Assembly (NCBI GenBank): GCA_035041965.1
Contig: JAPYMA010001677.1
Location: 124,001 to 188,000, forward strand
Length of the DNA stretch: 64,000 nt
Direction: 5' to 3'
Source: Anisakis pegreffii
Lineage: Eukaryota; Nematoda; Chromadorea; Rhabditida; Anisakidae
The notes beneath the pieces are model-generated. The model had not been told where the DNA came from. It was given only the letters and a program-made list of their open reading frames with translations, and did not search any database. The translations under genes were made by a program, and so were the position numbers. The number at the start of each line of letters is the position of its first letter. The first letter of the stretch is position 1. Below, one piece after another: positions 38,522 through 52,400 of the stretch.

Positions 38522-41083
38522 CATTATTCGCACTCGCTGTTGCAACGCTATTCTTCAGTTTTGCACATTTATGCTTAACCAGTGTTCTTTTGATCGGGAG
38601 CGCAATGGTTAGTGACCGTATAAAGGCATTCATTGGTTCTCCTCAATTTTCTTGAAAGCATTCAATTGACTCCAATCAAGATCTCGCATCATCATTAAGA
38701 TCACAGTTACGAACCGATTAAGTTGATTGATTTCAACTGCTGATCAACAATTTTTCACGAAAAGTTACATTCAGCGTTGAATAGTGTTGACTTTGATTGA
38801 AATAAGCGATTAGTCCATATCCGACGATCGAGTCACTTTCAGCAGAGACCAAATGCCGTATGGCCATGGTTCTTCAGTGCGATTCCATTGATCGCTCTTT
38901 CAACCGCTTATGCGGTCCTTTGGTGGTCAGGTGATGTCTTCGGTATTCAACTGACGATGTCCGTGGCCGAATTTGTCATGTCTTTAGCGGTTAACGTAAG
39001 TGAAGAGAAATTATTCGCACTCATTTCCCGGAAAATATCAAATGTTGCTCTATTTGGTGATCCAATTATAGATAGATTTTAGAGCCTTCAAGCCGTATCA
39101 CGTCTGTCGACTCTTTGATAGCTATCATTTCATCATTTGCAGTCATCATTCATCATGCAATGAAAAAGTTTAGGGCTGTAGGAGGAGATCTAAGAACAGC
39201 CTCTTGGAAGAGTCTTTTTTGTTAGGCGGCTAGAAAATGAATCTGTATCGATAAGAATGAAAAATTGTGCTACACACATGAGACATTTAGTCACATCTGT
39301 GAGAGGTGTTCGTGGTTCTGGGTCAGATCGGTGCCACACTTTCACATTTATTTCACATATACTCTTTCCCATAAAAGCAGTCATTCATATTCCAAGCAAT
39401 TCAACTCTATCCTGCGTTCCTGTTTATCTCTCCTCTGTTCCTGCGCCGGCTTTAACAACAATGGTTATCCGTTTTGAATTCTGCAAAATTATTGATGATC
39501 AAATTACTGTGTGTTTACATCATTCCGCTCTTTAATCATGCGGCCATCTTGAAAAGTTGATTACATGCGAGAAGCTCAGCGGGAACAGGATTTCCTCTTA
39601 AGACCTCTCGCATTGAACCTTTGAAAACCTAAACATCCGTTACACTAAATGAATTGACAAATTATAGTGCGCAAAAGCTAATTACTTGATGTATAGCAGA
39701 TTTTCATACATTTAGTAACAAATGTTGGTTGTTTAGAAAGTATCAGATGTCATTGTTTGCAGTCATGAAGAACAATACTCCTAGAAGAAACATGTGAAGT
39801 GCGATAGAATTTCATAATTTTTATGTGTCTTTTAAGTGTCTCATATCTTCTCGCATGCTCCTCTTGAGATGAATTTGCGAGAATCCTTTGATAATCATTG
39901 CATGATTGTAATTCTGATACGTTTCCTTTACAAACTGCTTCATTTCAATCAATCACCTGATTTTTTATGCCTTTTTATCTTTCTTTTTGTCTTTTTATCG
40001 TTCTTCAACATTTTTCTCTCTTGAATTTTTCAACATGTGTGAAATGGTTACATTCAGAGTATTTGTGCAATTGTGGTCGCATTTTATTACTTCCGACTTC
40101 GAGGTTACATTACGTCAGTTCGACCTAAACGTGTTCGTATCTATGACGATGCCAGCTCTCAACATTCATATCCTGATATTCCGGACTGGCGACTGGAACG
40201 TGATGAAGAACCTCCCGAAATGCTTGAGAAGCGGCTTCAACGTGAGCGTGCCGCGGCCGTAACAGCAGCAGAGAATGCTCTCAAAAGAGCGATGAGCAGA
40301 CGTGAGAATGACATTCGAAGGTCAACTATATCTCCTTTCATTTGTTTCGCATTGATATGCTACTATTATTAGCCCTGATATTCACTTCGCTTCAGGATAA
40401 TCTGGCTTCAGTCGTATTCTTAATGGGTTCACCAGCTAATATTTTTGTCATTACCGGTTTTTTTCTTTGGCGTCAGCAAATTGTTGAGATTTTTTAATAA
40501 ATTCATTTGGAACTTTTAGAAGTCGTCGAGAGGAACGACGCACTCGAGAGCCGCATCCTATTCCGCTTGTTCGTGAGACAATACCTCGGTCATCCATGAA
40601 ACGACGACCACAGTCTGAACCAAGAGCACCACAACGAAGAGCGCATCCAATCGAAGTACACAGGAGTCGAAGTTGGCTGTTTTCGTTGAAAATAAATTAT
40701 GAAAACAACTTGAATATGCGATAACGAAACTCCAATGTTGCTCATTTTGATTTTTGGCAGTTCAGCTCAACTGACATCAGAAAGCAGCAACGAGTTGACA
40801 TTAGAAAGCACTTAATCGAGTTCTAAAAAACGATAGCTTTTCGACTTTCCAACTCGAACCTAATGATCAAATTCGATTAGTGCCTCGAAACTAAACGCTC
40901 TTTTCTCTGTTGCATTAAAAACCTTTCGTGAGAGATGATTCAGGTCCGATGCGTACGTTACCACCGCTGCAAAGAGGCTTAACATCCGAACGACTTAGAG
41001 CGCACGATAAAGCTTTACAGAAGCTCTATGATAGACCGACTGCGGCCGTATTAACTAAAGGATTACCTAGAGTAATGGTCTGA
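38522..41083 (+). CDS. Multi-pass membrane protein with charged C-terminal tail (3' exons)
   Basis: Five phase-consistent exons: 38522-38607, 38843-38995, 40058-40320, 40520-40671, 40944-41083, ending in TGA. The first three give three membrane segments (FALAVATLFFSFAHL, WPWFFSAIPLIALSTAYAV, and a segment spanning the exon junction that ends CAIVVAFYYF). A basic RLRGY turn and a cytosolic tail of about 170 residues follow. The tail is rich in Arg/Glu, with a probable short helix (EMLEKRLQRERAAAV), an RRRERRTRE-like patch, SMKRRPQSEPR and a conserved-looking C-terminus (LPPLQRGL, then AVLTKGLPRVMV). The topology resembles tetraspan/MARVEL-type proteins, but I cannot assign a family. The first exon needs a phase-1 donor upstream, which 34367 offers. 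Confidence 0.62.
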
Positions 41084-42632
41084 ATGACTTGTATTATACT
41101 GTTCAACAGCTACGCTGTCGACTGTTATTCACAAAACAATTCTTATAATTTAAGACTGAAACTTCAGTCTTCTAATGTGGCACTCTAATGGCTGTTCAGT
41201 GCCACTTGAGTCAGTGACATCGTGGGCAACGATTGTCCACATAATAACCGAGCTTCGACAATTTTGGCGTTCTGTATCAAGAGATACCAAACTCGTTATG
41301 GAGAACTCATACTACTGCCTCTTCAATGTCATTCGTATTTGATCATTATTTGTGTGGTTAGGTGACAGACCTGTTGTTACTCTGGTTTCTTCCATATTAG
41401 AGAATGTATTGGCATGTTGATGAAGTAGTTTAGCGGAAAGTGAGGCAGCCTTTGCATTTACTGTGCTCCAGAATCTGCGTGTTGATTGCTGTTTTCAACA
41501 ATGAATATTGTTCCTTTGAGGTGGAAAAATGAAAGATCCTTCCATAAGCCCATATTACGGTCTTCAAACGTCTGGTGGATAAAGCATATTGAGCTGATTA
41601 TGTTAGCACAACAAATAAGCAAACAGACAACAGGTCTGGAATCAATGTAAATATTATTTACAAATTTGTATTGTTTGCTTGGTTTACGTATGCAGGTTAT
41701 CTTTTTAGCATCTGATGTGAGTCAGTTGGCATTAAACATGAACTGAAACATGTCTTTCTTGAAGAACATAATCAGATAATATCTTTGGTGGCTTAATATT
41801 TGAGGATAGTTATGAGAGTCATGTGTAAACCAATTTTTGAATGTGTTTTGTTGTTCATATTGTGATTGGCAAAAATTTGTGTGCTCATTTAAAGCAGATA
41901 GAAACAAGTTGTTTTGATTGTGAGTATTTTGTCGATTGATAATGAAAAATAAACATTGATGTTTTGTTTTTTTGAGACGACACTCATTATTCAGTGATAA
42001 ACAGTGAACTGTATGGGTCCTAAATGAGGAAAGTAGATTTTTTGCAAAAATTGCTCTGAAGATATTCGCTTCAGATAATGATACCGTTCTATTCACGATT
42101 GAAGATAACTGCCAAAAAGGAGGATAAAAACTTGCTGGTTGGAAGTTGGCAAGCTCACCAATGAATGAAAAGAAACCAGCAATTTTATTAGCGAGCATTC
42201 CATACGCTATTAAAAATCAGGAATAATTTTGCAATAAATCAGCATTTGTGATGATTCGTACAAAATCATAAGACTAGCGACATCATTATATATTTGAAAA
42301 TGTTCATTTGCATGCAAGAAAGTTTTTTTGCGGCTTTTCAACGGTGTGGATGAGCATCATCGAAAAAATCAAAATGCCATCAACTCATCCTAAATGAACC
42401 TTTCACAAAGGCAGAAATCAGATTTCCATTCAGTTTTTCGATGCAATATCGCGTCTTATTGCAGATGTGAACAAAACGGTGTGCGACCGTCGCACATTGA
42501 AATTTCATGAAGTAATCTGATTATGCATTAATTTATTGTATTTTCATGCATGAAGCACAACGTGCCATTTTGCCCATCGACTGAAATACGCATTTCATTC
42601 GTTCAGGATCGCGTTTCATACAATTTTCATTC
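41084..42632. other. Gene-poor, one long orphan ORF
   Basis: A 158-codon uninterrupted ORF runs on the minus strand from 42198 to 41722. It is rich in Asn, Phe and His, with no signal peptide, motif or family I recognise. It is longer than most chance ORFs at this base composition, but codon use does not decide the matter. Confidence 0.3.
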
Positions 42633-42809
42633 GTCTAAACTAGTGATGTTTCTGTATCAGTTAAAATGTTCTATTCCATGGAACGGGATAGAACAGTTCT
42701 CAAAAAAAGGCGTAACAAGATAGAATTGAACAGATCAGCGGAGAGACGGAATAGAACATCAGAGAGCATTTTGTCAAAAGTGTGGAATAGAAACCTCACT
42801 AGTCTGAAC
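42633..42809. mobile_element. 161-bp MITE (hAT-type) with 8-bp target duplication
   Basis: The element at 42641-42801 begins TAGTGATGTTTCT and ends AGAAACCTCACTA, inverted repeats with one mismatch. Its flanks GTCTAAAC (42633-42640) and GTCTGAAC (42802-42809) match at 7 of 8 positions. Inside, TTCTATTCC-type motifs recur. It is too short for any transposase. Confidence 0.7.
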
Positions 42810-44596
42810 GTATTTGTCAGCGAAAGTACTTCTGTTCGATCAATTCTCATTGATCCCTTCTTCCCAACTGTAACGTCGAACACACTGGCGCTCAATAATG
42901 ATTGCTGACTTCATCAAGGCTCGAATGGTGACCATTCGAAATGTCTCATTTTTCCGTCATACCCAGGTAGTCATCGCAAGAATAAAGCAGTATAGTGCTT
43001 CTGCGCAAAAAAAAGAACATTCGAAAACATTCCATGGGATTTTTTCAACCAAATGATAATTGAGCTGAGCATTTATTTGGTTGCATGCGAGAGTGCAATG
43101 CATATGGAAGGTGATGACTTTTTGCCGATATTTGGGCTATTTAAAAACTCAATTTTGTGAAATTTGACGCGTTTCCAATAACAATCATCCTATTGTCTCA
43201 CGTTTCTTATCTGCATCCCTCTGTGGTGCAGCATTTTTTGCTTAATTCAGTATTCAATGATGCAACATACAAACAGCTTTCCCTCTCTATGAGTTAGCTG
43301 TAAAAAACCAGAATTTGACGAGAAACAGTGAAAGTATTGAAGTAAGGGGGTAATCATTGCCACAATTTTAAAATTAAGATATTATAGAACAGCAAGGAAT
43401 CCTCCTCAACTGATTTCATCAGCTACACTCGTTCCATGTACTTGATCGAAACAACGAAATTCTCAGTGACCGCTACAGTGATCTTTGGTCTGAATTGAAC
43501 TGGGGGTCATATTCTTATCACCTATCGGTGAACAGATTCTTGGAATAGAACTCATTCAAATGAGGATATTTTTCGAGTAACATGAATTTTGAGCTAGTAA
43601 TTGAGTGGTGTAATATGCGAAAAGCAGTTAGTTAAATCAAAAGGGACTTCATTACGAACAGATAATGCAGTTTTTGACTGCATTTCTTGATATGCACCAT
43701 AGTAATCACGAAAGAGTACTTTGTCAACAAGGGATGCAAAAACATTCTCTGATAGCTGAAATAAGTTTCAAGAAGTTCGCTTAATAAAATTAGATGAATA
43801 GCTATTTTTTAAGCTTTGATTATGTGCTGATTTTGTTTTAGCAATGGTTTATTTTTTCAGTGTAGCTTTCGAAACGTCAGAAATTCAATGCAGGCCAGTC
43901 AATAAGCAGTGAGATACCATCCAATTCCAATCGAAGACTTTCGAAGTTCGGTCGAAATATCGGATATCGGAATGCCGAATTGTGAATTCAGTCAAATTCC
44001 GTCGACATTTCGTTTGGATGCCACCATTAATCTGTACCCGTAGTTTTGGCCAAATGTTCAGTATTTGAACTAACTGAATGACATAACAACTGTGCAAGTT
44101 GGGTACCCAAGGCGACAACTGCACATTGCTGTTTGAAGGGAGTCGCGGATCGTTTCAGAATACAATTTCAGTTCGATGATTTGTATTCACGATGGGTTTT
44201 GACGATTGTGTAGGCACAATGCCCTGGTGCAAGTCAGTCATTAAGTGACGAATTAACGTCGCGACTGATCACTCGAATCAACTGAAATGAAGTCTCTTTT
44301 ATTGCTGTTCATGCAAAGCCATAATAATGCCTTTCAATTAGCACTCAATTTGATCAAGCATACAGCTGATCAACGTAATCTTATTCGATACATCAGTGGA
44401 TAAGTGCGTAAAGCTAGTGTTTTAGACTGTGATGTTCGTTGATTCATGATGAATTAGTAATTCCGTGAACTATTCAAATGCTCGAAATCAGTCAACAAAT
44501 GCAATTCATTGTATTCTATCCAGCAAGCATTGTTTGAACTATTCTTCTCAGTTGAATCTGACTTCACACTCATTCTGAGAATACTGATCATAATGA
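42810..44596. other. Intergenic, includes dispersed repeat copy 2
   Basis: No gene seen. The stretch 43,910-44,030 is a diverged copy of the dispersed repeat at 36.7-36.9 kb. Confidence 0.4.
43910..44030. repeat. Dispersed repeat, copy 2
   Basis: It aligns by eye with 36,760-36,870 in the same orientation: GAAGTTCGGTCGAA, then a GTGAATTCA block, AAATTCCGTCGACATTTCG and TTTGGATGCCA. Confidence 0.5.
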
Positions 44597-45061
44597 TCAT
44601 ATTCGTAAAAATAACGACAATAATAGTAACAATATAAGGAATTCACACATTTGATGTAACGTCGTGAATTCGTATTGCTTCAACACATTCGAATGTGACA
44701 CAGATTGCTCAATTGAATTTGTCGCGTTTAGCTGTCGCTGTGATAATGCAGTTTTGAGTGAGTGTATACTTGAAGCATTATTACATTGTGAGATCAACGT
44801 AATCTCACTCTCCAAATCACATTTACGAGTCGTTTCATAGACGCTTAGCTGAACGCACTGATGTTTGGCTGGGAATAGTGTTGAAGAAAGAATCATTCCT
44901 CGGCTATTCAAACAATATGATTTTTTCATACAGCATTCAACGAGTAGCTCTACTGTGTCACACTCTACTGTTGTGCATATCCCAATTTTTGATAAACCGC
45001 TGAAATGCTGGTTTACTCTTGCAGATACGAATAAGTTAAACACTTTTATATAATCGACCAT
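44597..45061 (-). CDS. Candidate Cys-rich protein with hydrophobic C-terminus
   Basis: A 154-codon minus-strand ORF. A true exon more likely begins after ATTTCAG within it, before GLSKIGICTTVEC. About nine cysteines are spread through a 90-residue region (ICTTVEC, VECCMKKSYC, KHQC, RKCD, SQC, QMC). Two N-glycosylation-like NAS/NAT sites follow, and the ORF ends EFLILLLLLSLFLRI, as in GPI-anchored or tail-anchored proteins. No signal peptide is found; a first exon would have to lie upstream, where the minus ORF 45398-45084 (with CISECVHC) is one candidate. Family not recognised and the gene itself is unproven. Confidence 0.33.
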   Translation of the reverse strand: MVDYIKVFNLFVSARVNQHFSGLSKIGICTTVECDTVELLVECCMKKSYCLNSRGMILSSTLFPAKHQCVQLSVYETTRKCDLESEITLISQCNNASSIHSLKTALSQRQLNATNSIEQSVSHSNVLKQYEFTTLHQMCEFLILLLLLSLFLRI

Positions 45062-45398
45062 TTGTATTGTAACTTACCGTCCATCACAGATGGCCACCTG
45101 AAGTATGATACAACAGTGTATGAATGCAGTGAATTTCTATTATTAGATTCTGTAGGCATTCCCTTTTAAACTTTAACTCAGTGAGTATTTTGATTGGCTT
45201 ATACACAACATAGTGAATAATACAATGAACGCATTCAGAAATACAACGCATCTTGTCCTCAGTGAATTGTGTATGAGTTAGGAGAAAGTGTCGGGAAAAA
45301 AGCAATTCCGAGTTGTGTCGTTGATCGAGAGAGGCGACAGCGATTAAGAGTGTCGAAAAATGTTTGCACACTTCATTCAATTTACCACTCGAAACCAC

Positions 45399-48300
45399 TT
45401 TTCGCTGCGATTATTCCGATTGAAAACAAATTAAGTGAATATTCTTCTTTGAGCCAATCAATCCCACAAGTGCGAATTCTCACGAAATTCAGTTTCAAAA
45501 TTTCTTTTGCTCAGCATAAATGCATCATTACACGTCGATGAAATGCACGTTCACAAGAGCGCATTTAATCGTTTCATCCAAGCACATAATTTGATTTGAT
45601 TCGCAAAATTGCAGACGAACTCAATAGAGTTTGCAAAACGCAGTTGCGTTTGTAACGGTGACGCGAATTTTGTTTATGACCACAATGTAGGCTATAAATT
45701 TCATAGTCTGATAGCTGTCAAACAAAGTGCAAGGCACAAAAAAATTTCTTTCATTTGTTGCTGTCGAAGGATCAAATCCATTTCATAAGGCACCGAAAAT
45801 CATCTCCGTTCGATGGTACGCAAAAAAAGTCGTTAAAATCAAGACCATTAGATGTTCACCAATGAAATGATTTCTGTAATTGCTTCATTTCTTTACACTT
45901 TGATTTCGAATTTTCAAACGTGGAAACTATCCGCTGTGAAATCCTCTAAATTTCAGACGGTTAGTTCCTCAAGATTTTTGATTGTAAATTTTGATTTTTG
46001 ATTGATTAATTCTTGATTAACCATTACTTCTCGAGATTGTTAATTTTATGTTTGCAGTGAAATCCTCTGAACTGTAAGCCAAGTATTGACATTTCTTGAT
46101 GTTTCTTAATTGAGATAATTTATCGAATTCGGTGTTCATATGACGTAACCACATAACAAAATGCGTTGAAATTGTTGCAAGAACCACGGCTGGCTGAACT
46201 AATAAAGGGATCGCTCGGACTCAGCAGCACATTTCATTTGTATGAAAGAACGAATATGTGATCGTTTTTGGATTGCTGATTGTTGTAATGCTGAATTTGT
46301 GGATTAGGAAAGCGATTATAAATAGCAATCATTTGAATACGTACATACCAACACGGCTCTGCCTCTGCCTATTGATAGAAGTGTATGGATTGAACGCATA
46401 AGTTGTAGATAGATGTGATGCATAAGCTACTGATCATTTCCAGGCATTCTCTCGAAACGACATTAATGAGGCATAAAAATTGATGCAATCTAGCGAAAAC
46501 AACCACTAATTCTACATGGAAACTGCCAGCAACAACATTCATTCCATTTTTCTTTATGGCCGTTCCATTTGTATGCAGCAAACCACCATTACTTTCTTCT
46601 CAACAACTGATGTGAGTATCTTTCAATGCAATACTTGCGATTACTTCAAATCCCCTCCCAAAAAAAACGAAACTCATTAGACATAAGTGATCGTATTGAA
46701 TTCAGTATGCATTGTTGACAACAATGAACATAGGAAAACGAATAAGCTCTTCAATGAATTGTTGTATTCAAGAAACGATTATTTGCTGTAGTCATGGAAC
46801 GACAAATGCATTCACCATTCATTACGCGAATACGTTTCGTGGAATTGTGAGATAGATAATTCGTGTAATGAATCGATTCTAGCGATGAAAAAAACATATT
46901 GTGTGAGTTGTTAAAGTGATCCGTTAGAGGTAAATAACAAATTCAACGATGGTTCAATGCATTATTCCACCAAGAGCTAGTTCATGGCAGTCTCTAAATA
47001 TGGTAACTAATCCAGAACGGTTTACGTTAGTGGATGTTTATTGACTGATTACCATCAATAAATCCCCCTTCTTAATATATGCAGAAATTATTCAGCGGAT
47101 TCAGAGAGTGTAGAGATCGTTGGGAAACTTTCGAAATTCACGGTGATCGAGATCGAATCAGTTCACGAATGCATAATACTTGCACGGGAATTGGTAAATT
47201 TGTAACGAATAGGTAAATTCACAACATGACAGATGCAATTAAAAAAAAACATTTTGAGTTGTTTTGAAGAAACTTCGAAAACTGGATTTTTGTCGAATAT
47301 ACGCTTATCAAATTCAAGAAAGTTTATTATTCGCCAATAACACTCAATTGAAATGCTTCTTGAGTATCGTACTGGATACATTCAATACTGCACAACTTTT
47401 GTTCGAGGTAACTGGAAAGAGGATCATCGTTTGATGTTCATTTCGTATGCGAGAATTGTTAAATGAGCCATTTTTCTTATCGTACCATTTTGTTTAATTC
47501 CTCTCGGCAAGTTCATATTCCCAGATGTTCATAACGAATGAACTTTGATTTGATTGCTTTGACTGAAAATGATTTCGAAAATAGTCATAAAAAATTCATT
47601 AGGTCACCTGAGCGCGACTGGCCATGAATCAAAACAATACAGTAAGCATATTCAGCGCATAACGATTCACAAGTGTCGCGTGGCATGTCACAGTTCGTAT
47701 CAAAAAAGTGTCCGCTTTGGCTGTTATAGTCGACATAACAATAAATTTCAACCAGCCATTTGACAAACCACACGTCGTCCCATATCACGCGCACATTCAA
47801 TCTTGAAATTATTTTGGTGGTTTTTTAGAGATACATTTTCGTTCATTTTCCAATGAACAAGCACACGTACGTGTTCAGAAGCATCTACGACTGGGACGAT
47901 TCATTTTTCAATCAACAATGAACAGTGTTGAAGCAGATGAGTTTGGAAACTGTCATGAATAAATGCTGTTACGAAATGAATGAATATCAAATAAATATAC
48001 ATCATTCGTTGGGAATTACCTACTTATGAGGCATTTTGCATATTCGAAGGCGGGTTGTCCTCATCCGATTGAACAAATCGTATTCTCGACACGATAGGCG
48101 GTACTTGTGGAGATTTGGTCAAGTTGAAGTGGAATGCAATAGATGCATTTCGTGTAAACATGTTTATTTGATAACGTTTCATGTCGAATGTCAAAAATTT
48201 GTCATTCAGATGCGTATTTTGTTTTATCGTCAATTTTTTATTGTGACAATTTTTGCGTTATTCTAAACTCTTTCGATATGTTTTGATATCGTTCACAAAT

Positions 48301-49180
48301 AAATTACGCCCATCTTAGTGATTACATTCAGTTGAAGCAATAATAGTTGAGTGCGTTTAGTACGCACTCATTTTCGTATTCATCCATTTTATCGACAACA
48401 ATAAAAACTTTTCAATTTCCTCTTCAAATTCATTCACAACTGCGATAGCGCTCTTCCTTGTCAAATCCTTTATAACATGAGATTGCATCCCATTAACATA
48501 AGATCACTCTCTTCATTTGACTAGCTCAATCGAAGCAATATCATCCCGCATTCTCACAACCGCATTTCTAAACGCTCATATTTTAACAACTCAAATAGTT
48601 TCCCTTTCAATTCCTTTCCAACAATTTCAATATTCGTAGGATTTTCACGCGTGCTTGCATGTTCCCTTTCCATTCCGGCTTAAGCATTTCTGAATGCAAT
48701 TGGGTATTCGATATCAACTACAATTACTGCAATTACTGAAACATATTGTTCTCATCGATGATGTCATCCAGCTATCATATGCTCGATTCGTCATTCATCA
48801 TAGGCACTGAATAGACTGATTCTGTTGTGTCTATGACCAGTTGCGTTCAATCGTTAATGCAGCCATGTTTCGTCATGATAGAAGATGAGAAAATTTCGTT
48901 CGTAGGAAAATGATTATTTCACGTTGAATCAATAATCTCTTTGTGTTCACACTTCCGGCCATTACGTGCCATCCAACAACGCTGTTACCATACTCATCGA
49001 ATGTCTAAAAGGCTTTAATCAGGCAACAAATGCTTGATCGTTGCTCGTCTAAATTTATTTATTCGATAGCATATCAAACAGGTCATTTACTGCCAACCGT
49101 TCTTACTGTATTGAACACCAGCGATCACCGTTGGTTCTGTGATGATTGTTAACCTGATTATTACTGTTATTTCCACTAAC
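45399..49180. other. Gene-poor stretch
   Basis: A possible exon at 47079-47217 (ATG, then reading MQKLFSGFRECRDRWETF, followed by a GTAAAT donor-like site) is the only part with protein-like character. A short hairpin, TGAGTGCGT-TTAGT-ACGCACTCA, lies at 48,349-48,371. No supported gene. Confidence 0.35.
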
Positions 49181-49445
49181 ATTATTATCAGGACTATTAT
49201 TATTACTATTATTATTATTATTTTATTATTATTATTATTATTATTACTATTATTATTATTGTAATTATTATTAATATTATTATTGTTAGTATTATTACTA
49301 TTATTATCATTGTTATTATTATTATTATTATTATTATCATTGCTATTATTATTACTATTATTATTCTTATTATTGTTATCATTATTTGCTATAATTACGA
49401 ATAATATTATTATTATTGTTATTGTTATTATTAATATGATTATGA
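49181..49445. repeat. (ATT)n microsatellite
   Basis: Imperfect ATT/ATC/ACT trinucleotide tract of about 260 bp. The Asn-rich and Leu-rich ORFs across it are repeat translations. Confidence 0.9.
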
Positions 49446-52400
49446 TTGTCAATCATTATTATAACATTTCTCGTTAAGATTATCAACGTTGCTCGTCGAA
49501 AGATCGCCTTATATGCAATAATGCACACCGCAAACAAACTCTTCTATGGCACTAAATCTCATTCTGCTTATCCTCATGACCATTGCTATGAAAACAATCG
49601 GAACTATACATGCGTTCATTGAACTGCTACTCATTTTGAGTTTATTACCTAGTTTTTCATCAGTGGCGTGCTCTTGCGATGCTCTCATCTCGTCGCTATA
49701 TACCCTCATCCGTTCTCAATTTCCATGAATTAATTACTTTTAGCCTTATGTCGACGATGTGCTGCTTGTCCTATGGTGTATTATATCTCCTCAATGGCAA
49801 TCTTCATCATTTTTTCTCATCAAGAACGGCATTTCAGTTTGATCACGGATGATATTAGCTGAGAACATATGACGTCTAGTGAATCGTTCTCCTTTATTAT
49901 TCCCTTGAGAGGTCGCTTATACGAAGGCTCTGTGAGCGTTACGTTCATAATTTGAGTTCACTTCGTGAATGAAAAAAAAACAACTTGTGCAACGCTTCTA
50001 GTCAAAAATTCACAATGAATAATACACATCTGATAGTAGATCGATCGTCTACTCGTTCAGCTCGTCTTTTTTCCTCGACAGTTATACATTTTTCTTTATT
50101 TCTTAACTTTCTGAAACGTAAGTTTTTGATTTCATTGCGTACGCATCATTTTCAAAAAATATATGATTGTGAAAGAAAAAAGTCGAGCTGAACGAACCAA
50201 GACGAGATGATCGATCTGCTGTCCAATATAGTTGGAGAAAAAATGAAGACTTGAACTTATGAAAAACGTGAAAAAATTTGGAATGTTTGCGAAACTCTCA
50301 ATTTCACGACATCGCAATTTCTTTCACCGGTTATGAATGAAATCCAAATTGTCGTTTTTAAAATATGGATTCTTCAACTGTTGTTTCTTGTATCGAAGTT
50401 CTAAAAATTCCTCATCACATTGAAGGAAAATGTCCGATGAGATATGTCCGCTTTTTCGAAATGACAATTAGTCTAGAGCAGAGATGATGAAGAGTTTTTA
50501 AATGAGGTTGTTGTAAGGCAGTGCGGCTTTACTGCGATCAATGAATTTGCACTGATGCGAAGAAGTAATCCATTTTGCGACTTTTTGCAAAGGTTGAGTG
50601 ATACTGAGTTGAGTGCATTTCACTTTTTTTTCATGCACTCGTCTACAAAAACTTCAGGAATGAATGAATTCGTTTTGAAGCGAAGTACAGCTGAAATTTA
50701 TTTAGGTGAAAAGATGAAAGTGATGCGATGAAAGAAACGAATGTAAGCTGTCAAATTGTGGTGTTTGTTTGATTGACGTTATTCATATGAGATATTATCA
50801 TATGCAAATGTGATGTTTGTGGTTTGTGTAACTGCTCATAAGATTGATGTTGGATTAAGTTTATTTTGTTTGTCACTGCCGGCGGCAAGGATGCGGATGT
50901 GAATGATGTTGATTTTATGAATTCAGTGCTTTTGAACGGTATCCCTTGAGGCTTAATTCAGCAATACCACTGAACATGCAAATGAGTTTAGTGCGTCAAA
51001 GTAAACACTCAAGTAGCGTCAAAGCTCTAAGATGTTGCAAAGTCGATGTTTTTCATAACATCTTCTTCTTCGTTATGAACTCATCTGATCAGATTGCTTA
51101 ATATTGCAAACAATCTGGTTGGCATCAATATTCCAGCTCATAAACATTAGTCCCAACGATTTCTTGAACGTATTCGGAAACAATTCAGAGCAGTATTCAT
51201 TTGAAAACGGTGAAGAAAGGAATCGTAGACGACCTATCGGTCTAAATGCTATTATATGCACTCATCAAAAACACTTTGAATTGTTATTTGTTCGGTATTT
51301 ACCGATTGTGTGGACATATCCTGAGTGTCCCAATCGCGGAAACCACCGAATCAAATACGTTGCATATAATTTCATCATTTTTTCGAGCGCTTCCGCACGC
51401 TAACCAACAGTGAAAATGTGAATTCATGTGTTGTTCCTAAGAAGGCATTTGCAAAATATTTCCGGCCAGCATCGTTGAAGTGTGTTGATTGTTAAAGCTC
51501 GAATTGTGTTTATGTATGGTTTGTGCGTGAGTGTGCTCACTCCTCCTCTGTCGACACCGCACGTCGCCTTTCAACTGCCACTCAATTCTGAACTGCATTC
51601 AATGTTGATTATTCATTCAAATGAATCAATCCCAGCAATTTGTCGCAATGTGTCTCATTTTTCATTGAGAGTAATTATGTTTCGTCAGAGATGAACGGTC
51701 ATGTATCTTGAACGTTATTGAGAAATAGTTTAATCGAAGACACCATCATATTTCATTGCCGAAACGATTTACTCGGCAGGAGTTCGGGGTGGCGTTGAAT
51801 AGCTTTGTAATAACATCATGTAAACAATTATCCTTAAATAATCCTCCGTTGGTATCACATTTTAATCCTTTTAAACAAGCATCACACCGTACGATGTTAT
51901 TTCAGATGCGTTAATAAACCAAAACATTTCTTTTGTCAGTTGTTTCGTTCCCGAAGGATTCTGACAGGTTTTTGAAGACGGAAATTTTCGCTGTCACATA
52001 TATTCGCTTGAGCAATAATGACCGATTGGGCAATTTTCATTCTGATAAATAATTTCAGTACGATAAGAGTCGATCGATCGCAATGATGAACATAAGCCTT
52101 GAATATATGGTGTAATGGTAGTATTCAATTGGAACAATTATATTTAATGAATTTCTTGATTTGAAAGTGATCCGAATTCGTTATTCAAAATTTGCTACCC
52201 AACGAATTGTGCTCACTCTTCGCCAATCTGCCTCCCTCCGACTGCCTTTTTTCTGAGTAAGGTGAGTTCATCAATTATCACACGACCACTTGTAATCAAT
52301 TTTCTCCGAAAATGCTATAATACTAGGAAATCACATTCGTCGCAATGCAACACATCGGTTTTGCGTACGATTCACTCTTCCAATCGAATTTCAAATTCTT

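Noticed and set aside
42666..42908. 80-codon Arg-rich ORF
   Set aside because: Most of it is the 161-bp MITE and its inverted ends.
49087..49477. Asn-rich and Leu-rich ORFs
   Set aside because: Products of the (ATT)n microsatellite.
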